Source: Agapetus fuscipes (taxonomy: Eukaryota > Arthropoda > Insecta > Trichoptera > Glossosomatidae). Taken from it: a stretch of 64,000 nucleotides of DNA. A program made the translations under genes and the position numbers. The stretch is taken from the NCBI GenBank assembly GCA_951799405.1, contig OX637363.1, positions 9,300,001 through 9,364,000 on the forward strand, in the 5' to 3' direction. This document shows positions 22,101 to 30,937 of this stretch, one piece after another. Below the pieces are notes generated by a model. That model made no database searches and was not told the origin of the DNA. It saw only the letters and a program-made list of their open reading frames with translations. The stretch's first letter is position 1, and each line of letters opens with the position of its first letter.

Positions 22101-25100
22101 TTCATACGTTTCCCGATATTTAAATTGTTTGCCGCGCAATGCACACGTGTAGTACATTTTATCGCTGTGTGTTTTTTCATGACACGTTTTTACGACTGCC
22201 GGGCTGTGCGAATGTTTTGTCGCACTAGTCACATTTGTTTGCATGTTTGAAAATATAAATGGTATATTCTTTTTGTGCTCCACCGGGATGCGAACCCACA
22301 ACCTTCCATTTACAAAACAGTGTGCTAAGAATTGTTGCCGCTCCCCAGGTGAAAGAGCTGGAAGAGGAGCTGGGCGGAGATGCAGGGAAGGTGCTGCCGC
22401 GCGGCTGGGAGGCGGTGCGAGGAGGCCTGCAGCAGATGCGGCCCCTGGTGCTGCCTCCTCACCTCAGCAACATCCTGCTCATCTGCTTCATACACGCCAC
22501 CGCCACATTCGGGTGAGACACCTGCCCACATTTAATGGAAGATTATAAAAATCATCAAGTAATAACATAGAAGAGCTGAAACTAATTAACTGCATTGATA
22601 CATACTATCTACCACTATAATCTCAGTCCTGTCAAACATTGCAGTTGTGTATTCATACAAAACATGTTTTACGTTTCAAATTTTATGTTTTCTTGCTTTC
22701 TCCATGTTATATGTTGACACCCAATTAGAACACATGCCATTAATGTCTTAAAAGAATGCCCTTTTCCTGCAAAAATCTTCAATTTTGTCAATCACAAGAT
22801 TTATACCGCATGCATCTAGCACTGGTCCGGACATAGTACATAAGCGGCAATATTGCCAACTTTCTAGAAACATTTTTACATTCGCCCGAGTTTTTTTGTA
22901 CACATTGAAATGCAGCTGTGAAGTTTGTTGTTCTCTTTCTTACTAAGAACATTTTCATAAGTAGGTTGAAACAGAGAGATATTGTCTATTTTTGTTAAAA
23001 TAATTTCTAGTTCACAGATATAATATGTCAATGGTTTACGCTGTTTTAGGGGCAACACCCTAAGATTGTGGTTCCCGCAGATCGCCACCATCATCGGGGA
23101 CTACAACTCCCGCAGCAGCGACCACTCCTCCACCATGTGCGACATCCTGTCTGGCCACGTGGCCAACAAGAGTGACTCCCTGCTGCATGTGGACCATCCG
23201 CTGCTGGACTGCGTCAAGGTCGAGCATGCTTACCAGTGTCTCACAAAAGCTTCACATAAAAAATGGCATTATTACAAAACATAACTGCCTGTGTAATTCC
23301 CAATACACATGCCATGACATCTAATCTAATCTAAGTTGCAAAGATATGTTACATTGGAGATTCACATTACATGCATTCCCACAACCAGACACGTACAAGT
23401 TCGTGCTTGCACATGCCTCATGTAAACCTACAACATAAAAACCAAATCTCAAATGGGCATACACCCTACAACTCTTGCCGTCCTTCCCTGAAACAGGGGT
23501 GACATTGGCAAAGTGAACCATTTTTACAGCATGGGTGGTTAGCCGCATACCAACCTGTAAGTCAAGGAACATACACGACGAATTACATTCTATAAATCAA
23601 TAAATAACAATATCTATGGACATCAAAACAAAATCTTATTATAATCCCCATCTTCTTTTAAACTTGTCAAATTTACCAGCAAAAATAAGTTCAAATGCCT
23701 GCACTCAGCGTCTACGCATGCCAATCTTGCAGAAAAATATTATAGCTTCTCTCACACTTCACTACACCTGTTTCAGAGAAGGTCGGCAAGAGTCGCAGGG
23801 CTTATGTTCATTTGAGATTGGGTTTTTATATTGTAGGTCCACATGGGGCATGTGCTAGCGCGAACTTATACGTGTCTGCTCGTGGGAATGCATTTAATAT
23901 GAATTTCAAATGATGTATATCTTTAAAACTTAGATTTAGATTTTAGATTAGACCAATCTGCTTATTACGAGCTACCAAAGAATTTCTCCCAGGATTCTGG
24001 TTGTTAAATTAAAAAATAAAAATATGAGAGTTTTTTTGGTGACTTGTTATGCCCCAGTAGACTCAGAGTGCATGGATGTGAAAATGAGCTTCTGGAAGGA
24101 ATTGAATGAAACTATGCGCGAAAGTAAGAGTAATGAACATGTTATAATTTTGTGTGATATGAATGGATGGGTGGGTATGCAAAGAGATGAATGTCAAAAA
24201 ATTATCGGCCCCAGTGGACGAGGATCAGTCAATGATAATGGGTGACGTCTGATTGCGTTGTGTACAGAACACAGCCTTTTTGCTGCAAACACATGGTTCC
24301 AGCATAAGGATGTGCATCTGTACACAAGGCAGATTGTAGGAAGTCGCACAATCATTGACTACATTTGCGTGGATGAAAGATTGAGAGGAGCCGTAAGAGA
24401 TAGTCGAGTCTTCCGTGGCCCTGATATAGGCAGTGACCACTATCTCTTATGTGCTCAAATAATGCTTGGTGAAGTAAAAAAGAAGAAGCGTAAGAGGAAA
24501 GTAAGAACGCCTAGAATAAAAGTTGAAGAATTAAATGATGATAATGTGAAAGAGAGGTACGTATCAGAGCTCCAAAAAATTTTAAGCGTGAATGAACTAA
24601 GGAAGAATGTGAAAGAAGAAAATATTGAGAAATTGTGGGAGTACATGAAAGGGCGAATAATTGCATGTGCTAGGAAAGTGTGTGGAGAAACAAAAGTAGG
24701 AAGACTGAAAGGGGATGCATGGTGGAATGATAAAGTGAAAGAAGCCGTGAAAGAGAAGAAAAAATGCTATGAAAAATGGTTGAATGACAGGAATGATAGA
24801 AAACTAGAGAACGAATATAAGGTAGCAAAACGAATGGCAAAAAGTGTAATTTATGAAAGTAAGTTGAATGAAGAAAGTAAGAGGGATGAAAGAATCAATA
24901 AAAATTTCACTGAGAGCAAAAAAGAATTCTGGAGGTGGATCAACACTAACAGGAATAAAAAGTCTATGTTGATCACCCCAGGAGTCAAAAATGCTGCCGG
25001 TGAGATGTTGTGGGAGAATGAAGATGTATGCAAGAGATGGAAGGATTATTTTGAAGAGATCTCTGGTCAGGGTGAAAGAAGAAGCTATGCTAAAATGAAA

Positions 25101-28100
25101 GACGAGAATAAACTAAGAATTATGAAAGAAGAATTGAATGTCTGTATTAGAAGTCTGAAAAACGGGAAATCAGCTGGGATCGATGGCATAAATGGTGAAA
25201 TGATGAAAGTAGGAGGAGAATGCGTGTTAGAATGGATGTTTGCATTGTGTAAACTTTGTGTGAAAGCTGGAGTGGTACTGATGGACTGGAGGAAGGCAGT
25301 CATTGTCCCTATTTACAAAGGTAAGGGGGACAGAAAAGACTGTCAGAACTTCAGACCAATCAGTCTACTCAGTATACCAGGGAAAGTTTTTTGTAAGGTG
25401 ATAATTAAGAATGTGATTCTGACTACTGGTGGAAGGGTTTCCGATATACAGTCCGGTTTTATGACCGGTAGAGGCTGTGTTGATCAGATTTTCACTCTAC
25501 GACAACTTGTTGAAAAACAGCTGTTGGTGAGGGGAAGACTGTTCACGGCCTTTGTAGATCTAGAGAAGGCTTTCGACTCAGTGGACAGAGGTATGTTGTG
25601 GGATGTTCTGAAAGAATATGGAGTGAATGGGGCTCTCCTAAATGCGGTGCATGCAAACTATGAAAATAGTATGGCATGTGTTCGTATTGATGGCGAGTAC
25701 AGTGAATGGTTTGAAGTTTTTAAGGGTGTAAGGCAAGGATGTGTGATGAGTCCATGGCTATTTAACATAGTCATGGACAAGTGTGTCCGAGATGCTAGGC
25801 TTGATGATTGTGGATTAATGATAGGAGAGAGCAAAGTGAGTGTTCTACTGTATGCAGACGATGCGGTCCTTGTCTCTGACTCAGCATTGGAACTACAAAC
25901 AATGCTCTCTAGACTGAACGAAGCTTTGAAAGATAATCATCTGAAATTGAATGCAAGGAAGACGAAAGTTCTGATTTTTGAAAGAGATGATGAAAATATG
26001 AACTATGAGTTTAAAATAAATGGAATGAATGTCGGAATTGTCGAGGAATTTGTATATCTGGGAAGTAAGTTTGAAAAAGATGGAAGAATGACAGGTGAAT
26101 TTGAAAGAAGAATAATGAAGGGAAGGTGTGTACTGGGTGCCACCGCTGGTATAGCCAAAAACCAAAACTTATCGAAAAATGTTCGATTGGCGGTACACGG
26201 TCGGTGGTATACTAGTGCCCACTTTGATGTACGGAAGTGAAGCTTGGACGATGAATGAGAGTGAAATTAGTAAAGTCCATACGGTCGAAATGGACTTTCT
26301 AAGAAGTATGATTGGAAAAAAACGGAAAGATAGGGTGAGGAATGAGTCGGTGAGAGAAGAATGTGGTGCAAGGGAAAGTATAAAAGTAAAAATCAAAAGG
26401 GGTTTGTTAAAATGGTTTGGACATATGGAAAGAATGAATGACGAAAGACTGACGAAGAGAGTGTACGCTGCAACTATGATAGGAAGCCGTGGTAGGGGAA
26501 GACCGAGGAAAGTATGGATGGATCAAATTTCCGAAATAGCGAATGAATGGGATATTCAGAGTCATAACAAAAGGAGAGAGTGCATGAAAAAGATTATGAC
26601 TCTGAATGAAATGAAAGAAGTATGTAAGGACCGAAAGGAATGGCGGTTGATTTGCAACAATGGCGGTTAGGGCATTAATTCTAAGTGTAATATTAATTTT
26701 AATTTTACTTAATTTTAATTTTGATTTGTAATGTGTCTCATTCTGAATTTCTGTATATCATTTATAATTTTTTGTGCTCCTTGACTGATAGGTTGGTACG
26801 AGGCTGACCACCCGTGCTGTAAAAATCGGTTCACTTTTGCCAATGCCACCCCGGTTCAGGGAACGGCGGCAGGAGTTGCAAGGTTTATGTCCATGTGAGG
26901 TTTTCTTTATTTGTATGCACACATGCAGAATGTGTAGGCGAGAATCTACATGTGCCTGTCTGTGGGCATGCATTTCATATGAGCCTTAAATGCTTACATA
27001 TCCTTGCAGCTTAGATTATAGATTATAGATTATAGAACCCATGTTTTTATTTTATGGGTCTGCTACTTATCAAAGAAATTCAACAACAATGCCATAGACC
27101 CCAATTAGAGTTGAGGTGGACTAATTCAAATTCCCCTACATGCATTATTCAAGTATTGAATTAACCTACCATTATTTAAATATATTTTGTATTGTTTGTG
27201 GATTAACACTGTGAAAATTCATATTGTTTAATTTTATAATTTTTTGATGAATTAAAAACACTGTTTATTTTCACGGATAAATTTATTCAAAAAGATTAAA
27301 ATCCTTAAACAAATTACGAACGTTTTCGACCTAGTAGGTCATCTTCAGGTACGTTTTCGACCTAGTAGGTCATCTTCAGGTATCATACCTGAAGATGACC
27401 TACTAGGTCGAAAACGTTCGTAATTTGTTTAAGGATTTTAATCTTTTTGAATAAATTTATCCGTGAAAATAAACAGTGTTATTCATCAAAAAATTATAAA
27501 ATTAAACATTATTTAAATGTTTATTTTGTACTCTCGAAAATTCCAAACATCAATGTTTGATTTGCAGTTGGACACTGGTGCCACCACGTACGTGAACAGC
27601 GCCATCATCGGCCTGGGCACCATGGTGGGCTACCTGACGGGCGGGGCCATCATCTCTGCCGTGGGCAAGCGCCGGCTGGCCTGCAGCACGCTGATCATCA
27701 GTGGCCTCTGCTCCTTTTGCCTGTTCTGGAGCTCCTCCCTGCTGGAGACCGTGGCACTCTTCACCGTGTTCATCTCCGTGGCCGGCGTGGGCTGCAATGT
27801 GCTGTTCTCCGTCACAGTGGACATGTTCCCCACAGCCATCAGGTAGGCAGCGTTCCAGGATGTGACGTCGATGGATCTTCCGATCTTTGGAGTGTTCCGT
27901 TAGGCCCTGGAAGACTGTCGGATCCATCTACGTCATTTTGACGTCACATCGTGGCTAGCCAGCCGTGCTGCGTTTTGGCGGGACTCATATTCTCCGCATT
28001 TTATTTTTGAAAATTATCAATGATATCTTTATTTTTACTACTTAAAAAATATATATGGTTGTGATCCTTGAAATGTACTCTACAAACCCATAGTATTATA

Positions 28101-28851
28101 AACCGTTTTCCCCACCACTGCAATTACCCTTTTGTGTGCCAGGACACTTGAACCATTGTGACGTGAAGTCGATATAGGCAGAGCCAGAAAAAGTAATCAG
28201 TACTTACTGTGTAACCGTATATTGTGTAATATAAATCTTGAAAAATAAATAAATTGCAGTTTGATTAAAAGAACCCAAATACAATCGTAACAATATGTAT
28301 GAATATGTGTGTTTATATATTCCAGGGCCATGGCTGTAGCTCTGCTGCTGATGTGTGGCCGCGTGGGCACCATCACAGGAGGCAGTGTGTTCCCCTACCT
28401 GCTCAGCCTGGGCTGCTACGCTCCGTTCCTCTTCATAGGGATCATCATGATCGGTGAGAGACATTCACACATTGTTAGGTTTGGGTTGGATTTACTGTTG
28501 TTTGACATATTTACGGTAATAATAACTACACAGTTAAAATTTATTAATTGGATATTAGATGAACCGTTATAAGAGAACTTACATTATTGTGGACGTTTTG
28601 TTAGCGACGTAGCTTACGTCTTCAGGAGACAACCTCTCTGCAGGTAATGATCTTCAATTTAACAAAAAAAAAACGTAGGGAGGGTCGGCGATATATTTTG
28701 GTGACGATGATCTTCAATTTTCCAAAACCTGCCCTCCCCCCTAGATTTGATACTGGATACTTGTAATATATTTTAATGTTTTTTCCTTGTTACAGTTGGA
28801 GGACTGCTGTGTTTTGTGCTTCCCAGCACTTCTCAGAAGAAGATGGAGTGA
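16080..28851 (+). CDS. SV2/SVOP-like major facilitator transporter, complete 10-exon gene
   Basis: I joined coding exons 16080-16191, 18195-18407, 18690-18852, 20166-20347, 21380-21564, 22349-22512, 23050-23218, 27568-27842, 28326-28453 and 28796-28851. They total 1647 nt, in frame, giving 548 aa plus a stop, the usual size for insect SV2-like proteins. The product should be a 12-transmembrane MFS carrier of the synaptic-vesicle-glycoprotein-2/organic-cation group. Visible hallmarks are an N-terminal ADFETAI segment, TM1, the CDLNLSMVDMGRLN loop, MFS motif A (GFLSDTLGRK), the PESPKFL motif after TM6, a luminal loop between TM7 and TM8 (GGNTLRLWFPQI, cysteines and an NKS sequon), and TM8-12 with DMFPTAIR. 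Substrate and tissue are not shown by the sequence; many insect members are poorly characterised. Introns are full of repeats. Exons are GC-rich against AT-rich introns. Confidence 0.88.
16345..16645. mobile_element. Palindromic MITE with LINE insertion
   Basis: Same family as 13934; arms GGGCTGGAAGCCTCATCACC and GGTGATGAGACTTCCAGCCC, split by the LINE scrap 16441-16568. Confidence 0.72.
16441..16568 (-). pseudogene. LINE 3' scrap inserted in a palindromic MITE
   Basis: Reverse copy of the 1766-1912 sequence (QPTIAFRRGLKKVLFSKSHS). It interrupts the palindromic MITE at 16345-16643 between CATCTTGGATT and GATTGACAGG, giving a duplication of about 4 bp. Confidence 0.6.
16905..17045. repeat. 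Perfect 70-bp-arm palindrome (SV2-like intron 1)
   Basis: Left arm 16905-16974 and right arm 16976-17045 are exact reverse complements by eye around GCTC-T-GAGC. AT-rich; no coding content. Confidence 0.85.
17250..17692 (+). pseudogene. Jockey-like LINE 3' end, copy A (SV2-like intron 1)
   Basis: Encodes RTWCFHNSFLCQTARLWNEL and FNLALLKSNINHHF, the C-terminal end of insect jockey-like RTs. The 3' UTR has ACACCTCTGCGGCACTATAA, TCTAGGGAGTCTCCCGCA and a poly(A) tail. Nearly identical to 29590-30023. Confidence 0.65.
17745..18096 (+). pseudogene. Jockey-like LINE 3' end, older copy
   Basis: Diverged relative of 17250-17692 (AACTGCCCGTTTATGGAATG, GGGGAGTCTCCTGCACAGG) with a short A run. Frame not intact. 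Confidence 0.55.
18195..18407 (+). CDS. SV2-like transporter, exon 2 (TM1 and first luminal loop)
   Basis: The acceptor is TGTGTGCAG and the donor GTACC. It encodes DASKSPADFETAIALAGYGR followed by a leucine-rich TM1 and the loop CDLNLSMVDMGRLN, very characteristic of the SV2/SVOP group. It ends one nucleotide into the Gly codon that opens exon 3. Confidence 0.9.
18573..18650 (-). repeat. CR1/L2-like LINE tail fragment (SV2-like intron 2)
   Basis: GTGTGTGTCACACCTCAAGG and GATCACGGATAAGAC match 60330-60370; it sits 40 bp before exon 3. Confidence 0.6.
18690..18852 (+). CDS. SV2-like transporter, exon 3 (TM2-3, MFS motif A)
   Basis: It encodes MVCSAMLWGFLSDTLGRKQI and the following helix. GFLSDTLGRK is MFS motif A, the cytoplasmic loop between TM2 and TM3. 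The donor is GTGAGT at 18853. Confidence 0.9.
19033..19762 (-). mobile_element. Dimeric SINE-D, interrupted (SV2-like intron 3)
   Basis: Reverse copy: tail at 19033, second module to about 19290, first body to about 19440, head 1 at 19690-19762. Between 19440 and 19680 lies an AT-rich foldback-family insertion. Confidence 0.68.
19440..19680. mobile_element. Foldback-family insertion inside SINE-D
   Basis: Contains TATTCACACAGTGAAAATTC, ACCTCAAGTACTTTCGACTT and TATCTTGAGTATTGAGAG, related to 59395-59515 and more loosely to 27225-27508. Confidence 0.45.
20166..20347 (+). CDS. SV2-like transporter, exon 4 (TM4-5)
   Basis: The acceptor is TTCGCAG and the donor GTAAGC. It encodes FFNGPFAVLISYISELHSAS, then a helix with AFYAVGNTNLPLIAW. 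ISELHSASVRAK is the equivalent of the conserved TM4-5 loop of sugar-porter-like MFS proteins. Confidence 0.9.
20385..20772 (+). pseudogene. LINE fragment with RT-tail similarity (SV2-like intron 4)
   Basis: The frame RSKLEYDVEVLTPHQRKYIN and LEQLQKKFLRNLLMRTQGNY resembles the post-RT region of jockey/R1-type LINEs. A stop and a frameshift follow (20580). Confidence 0.5.
20823..21077 (-). repeat. REP-270 (SV2-like intron 4)
   Basis: Complete, tail absent. Confidence 0.7.
21380..21564 (+). CDS. SV2-like transporter, exon 5 (TM6, PESPKFL)
   Basis: Bounded by TTGTTCAG and GTAAGG. It encodes WHVFLSLFSLCPLAASLAMA (TM6) and then PESPKFLMSRGR, the family motif after TM6, and the start of the central cytoplasmic loop. 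Confidence 0.9.
21640..22252 (-). pseudogene. Antisense C2H2 zinc-finger pseudogene in SV2-like intron 5
   Basis: The reverse strand shows consecutive C2H2 fingers: CKTCGATFVTCVELLNH, CDFKTYLKKGLELHIKRHTG, CDMCEVACYTIGELKCHMRK and CPVCQLKFVQSSSVNKHM. The TGER linker is intact once. The upstream part has a finger lacking its second cysteine (CALRGKQFKYRETYETH) and ends in a frame change near 22044. No introns or start are evident, so this is most likely a decayed retrocopy. Confidence 0.65.
22243..22318 (-). mobile_element. SINE tRNA-head fragment before SV2-like exon 6
   Basis: Reverse head GGGATGCGAACCCACAACCT with the first body bases. The rest is absent. Confidence 0.6.
22349..22512 (+). 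CDS. SV2-like transporter, exon 6 (central loop and TM7)
   Basis: Bounded by CTCCCCAG and GTGAGA. It encodes a charged stretch beginning VKELEEELGG and then the TM7 helix LPPHLSNILLICFIHATATF. A SINE fragment ends about 30 nt upstream of the acceptor. Confidence 0.88.
22555..23040 (+). mobile_element. REP-480 (SV2-like intron 6)
   Basis: Homologous to 28988-29486 along its length; ends just before exon 7. Confidence 0.65.
23050..23218 (+). CDS. SV2-like transporter, exon 7 (luminal loop)
   Basis: The acceptor is CTGTTTTAG and the first residues are GNTLRLWFPQI. Two cysteines and an NKS glycosylation sequon fit the luminal TM7-8 loop of SV2 proteins. The inferred donor GTCGAG at 23219 is weak. 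It is preferred because it gives phase 0 into exon 8; a nearby alternative donor or a small skipped exon is possible. Confidence 0.75.
23319..23569 (-). repeat. REP-270 (SV2-like intron 7)
   Basis: Complete. Confidence 0.7.
23765..23952 (+). repeat. REP-270, 5' truncated
   Basis: Starts at CACCTGTTTCAGAGAAGG. Confidence 0.68.
24006..26760 (+). mobile_element. RTE-type LINE, 5' truncated, in SV2-like intron 7
   Basis: It begins inside an apurinic endonuclease domain (VTCYAPVD, DMNGWVGMQRDE) and runs through reverse transcriptase to a C-terminal segment with MYGSEAWTMNE, KWFGHMERMN and RGRPRKVWMDQI. These are features of RTE-like elements of insects and flatworms. Its 3' UTR runs directly into a REP-270 sequence (26777-27035). 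Confidence 0.8.
24024..26670 (+). pseudogene. LINE endonuclease-reverse transcriptase, broken
   Basis: The longest open segment is 24258-26240 (660 aa). RT blocks visible: FRPISLLSIPGKVFCKVI, FVDLEKAFDS, GVRQGCVMSPWLFNIVMD and the catalytic box YADDAVLV. The frame is broken by a TGA at 24243-24245 within the endonuclease and by a frameshift near 26180-26200, after which the tail continues in another frame to 26670. The 5' part of the endonuclease is missing, so it is dead. Confidence 0.82.
26777..27035 (+). repeat. REP-270 (reference description), 3' end of RTE LINE
   Basis: About 260-280 bp, starting CCTTGACT-ATAGGTTGG, containing GCTGACCACC, GGTTCACTTTGCCAATG, a GCATGTGCAAGCGCGAACTT-like core and GTGTCTGCTTGTG, and ending GCAACTTAGATT followed by ATTAGn or ATTATAGn microsatellite. 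No terminal inverted repeat, so probably a retroposon end. Here it directly follows the RTE LINE 3' UTR. It is the most frequent repeat in the window, roughly 24 copies. Confidence 0.72.
27225..27508. mobile_element. Long foldback element before SV2-like exon 8
   Basis: Two complementary arms of about 125 bp around TACCTGAAGATGACC; the left arm carries an extra tandem 31-bp copy of the centre-proximal segment. Ends in TTTAATTTTATAATTTTTTG. It stops 59 nt before the exon. Confidence 0.75.
27568..27842 (+). CDS. SV2-like transporter, exon 8 (TM8-10)
   Basis: Bounded by GATTTGCAG and GTAGGC. It encodes LDTGATTYVNSAIIGLG and three hydrophobic helices ending in VDMFPTAIR, the conserved D-x-F-P-T-x-x-R motif at the start of the TM10-11 loop. 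Confidence 0.9.
28200..28292 (+). repeat. LTR-end remnant before SV2-like exon 9
   Basis: AAATAAATAAATTGCAGTTT, GATTAAAAGAACCC and CGTAACA resemble the 3' end of the DEK-element LTR. The left boundary is not resolved. Confidence 0.45.
28326..28453 (+). CDS. SV2-like transporter, exon 9 (TM11)
   Basis: Bounded by ATATTCCAG and GTGAGA. It encodes AMAVALLLMCGRVGTITGGS and FPYLLSLGCYAPFLFIGIII, that is TM11 and the beginning of TM12. Confidence 0.9.
28550..28645 (+). repeat. Partial arm of the 57783-type foldback MITE
   Basis: GGATATTAGATGAACCGTTA and TAGCGACGTAGCTTACGTCT; the remainder is missing. Confidence 0.55.
28796..28851 (+). CDS. SV2-like transporter, exon 10 (terminal)
   Basis: The acceptor is CCTTGTTACAG. 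It encodes VGGLLCFVLPSTSQKKME followed by TGA at 28849-28851, the end of TM12 and a short cytosolic tail. The first AATAAA after the stop is near 29568, so the 3' UTR may run through the repeat at 28988-29486. Confidence 0.88.
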
Positions 28852-28987
28852 CACTGCTCTAGGATAGCAACCAGATGCTCAGCCATATTTTTATGAATAT
28901 GCTCACATAAGTGCACACACACACACACACAAATAGGAAAATTGAGAAGGTTTAAAAATAAGTATGTATACAAGTAACTAGTTGATG

Positions 28988-29486
28988 CATTGAGTAATAA
29001 CATAAAGGAGCAGAAACTTACTAACTGCATTGATACACACTATCTACCACATTTGTCACAGTCCTGTCAAACGTTGCAGTTGTGTAGTCACACAAAACAC
29101 ATTCTCAAATTTTATGTTTTCTTGATTTCTCCAATTTGTGCTTTGACACCCAATTATAGCACATGCCATAATGTCTTAAAGGAATGCCTTTTTCCTTAAA
29201 AATTCTTCAATTTTATCGATCGCAAGATTTATACCGCATGCGTCTATGTTCGGACTGGTCCGGGCATAGTGCGCACGCAGCAATGTTGCCAGTTTTCTAG
29301 AAACATTTTTTCATTCACACGAGTTTTTTTGTACACATGGATATGCAACTGTGAAGTTCTTTGTTCTCTTTCTTGCTAACAACCATTTTCGTAAGTAGGT
29401 TGAAACAGATGTATAATGTCTATTTTCATTAAAATAATTTCTAGTCCACAGATATAAGTCAATGGTTTAAACATAAGGATGTAAAT
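28988..29486 (+). mobile_element. REP-480 with 16-bp target duplication (3' of SV2-like gene)
   Basis: The 499-bp insert is flanked by the direct repeat AAGTAACTAGTTGATG (28972-28987 and 29487-29502). Inside: CTCTTTCTTGCTAACA, TTTGACACCCAATTATAGCA and TAATTTCTAGTCCACAG. No inverted repeats and no poly(A). It lies in the probable 3' UTR of the SV2-like gene. Confidence 0.7.
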
Positions 29487-29589
29487 AAGTAACTAGTTGA
29501 TGAACAAAATATTTCCAAGGACTCTGTAGACTGATGTGATAATGCCTCAAGAAGGTGAAACATGTTTAAATAAATAAAATACAAATATT

Positions 29590-30023
29590 AAATGGCGTCT
29601 GCTCTGATGAAATATCCTCACTTATACCCCCTCCTCTCATCACAACAAGGGCAACTCGTAGAACGGCTCACATTCAACCATTTGCAGTCGATATCAAAAC
29701 TATGAGAACTTGGTGTTTTCACAACTCATTCCTCTGCCAAACTGCCCGCTTATGGAATGAGTTACCGGTATCTGTGTTTCCATCCCAATTTAACCTTGCC
29801 CTTTTCAAATCCAATATCAATCACCATTTCCTCTCAGTGTCTCAAAACAAAGCAACGCCACACACACCACAGCACTGCGCAGCTAACGGCCCTGCAACCG
29901 GACATGGACAACTGCCACATCACCAACACCTCTGCGGCACTATAACAAGTGTCATAGACCCTTAGAGTCTCTCGAATCTAGGGAGTCTCCCACATAGGCT
30001 TTCTTAAAAAAAAAAAAAAAAAT
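29590..30023 (+). pseudogene. Jockey-like LINE 3' end, copy B (intergenic)
   Basis: Nearly identical to copy A over about 430 bp including tail, so both are young 5'-truncated insertions. The residual frame is 29702-29965. Confidence 0.65.
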
Positions 30024-30360
30024 TTTTGAACTTTCACTGTAATGGTCGGCGTTAGATAACCAATTGTTTTTGAGTTTTTTGCGGTCAGACAATTTTATTT
30101 TTACAGATTTTCGATCTGCCGATGTTTCCACTTTCACAAGCAGAAAGTATTTACTAAGCTGGTTATCAAACAGTCAATGTTATGGTCGAGGGGGTTGAGG
30201 TGCATATTCAACTAGCGTATTTGGAACAGAATTACGTTGGTTCGAATCTGCGTCTGACTCACTTGACCATAACTTCGACCTTGGTTCAACAGATGCATGC
30301 CATTGCATCTACACAAGCTTCTGCTTTCGCACGAAGACAACTGGCCAGGCAAAATAGGTT

Positions 30361-30681
30361 TTTTTTTTTTTAAGAAATCCTGTGCAGAAGACTCCTTAGA
30401 TTCTAGAGACTCTAGGGGTCTATGACACTTGTTGTAGTGCCGCAGAGGTGCACGAGCTTGGTCGTCACTACAAAGCGCTAATACTCAAGCAAGACCCAGT
30501 TGCTGTAAGGCTGGATGGACCTTTGGTGACCGGTCATTGGTAAAGGTGTATGAATTTTTTAACCCAGCGAAGAGCAAATTTGAAAATATAGATGGTATAT
30601 TTTTTGTGCTCCGCCGGGATTCGAACCCACAACCTTCCCATTCAGAGTCCGCAGTGTTACCACTGAGCTATGGACCGGTCA
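30361..30681 (-). mobile_element. SINE-A (tRNA-headed), reference copy
   Basis: Read in reverse: a tRNA-like head with A box (TAGCTCAGTGG) and B box (GGTTCGAATCC), a body with AAGGTCCATCCAGCCTTACA and GGTCTTGCTTGAGTATT, then a 3' tail (ACCTCTGCGGCACTACAACA, AGAGTCTCTAGAATCTA) and poly(A). The tail matches the 3' end of the jockey-like LINEs at 17250 and 29590. Pol III promoter expected. Confidence 0.8.
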
Positions 30682-30937
30682 GGCAAAATAGGTTGGTGAA
30701 TTGAATTCCTTTCCGCAAATCTATTTAAAAAAAAAAGCACATCCTACTGCCAGCCAGTTAACAGCAGCAAGCATTCGTGAAGACCGCCACACCGCTTCGA
30801 TAACCAGCCTTGATAGAAGCTCACCGCAGATATGGGTGAAATGTATGGAAGCTCCCGCTGCAATGGACCACAGCAACAGATTCCCGAAAAAAACTACGGG
30901 TATTTTTTGACAATTTGCTGTATGCCATTAACAAAGC

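Noticed and set aside
24258..26240. 660-aa frame as a host gene
   Set aside because: It contains FVDLEKAFDS and YADDAVLV reverse-transcriptase boxes and is a broken LINE.
30600..30681. tRNA gene
   Set aside because: A and B boxes are present, but the sequence recurs as the head of many SINEs and cannot fold into a full cloverleaf with acceptor stem.
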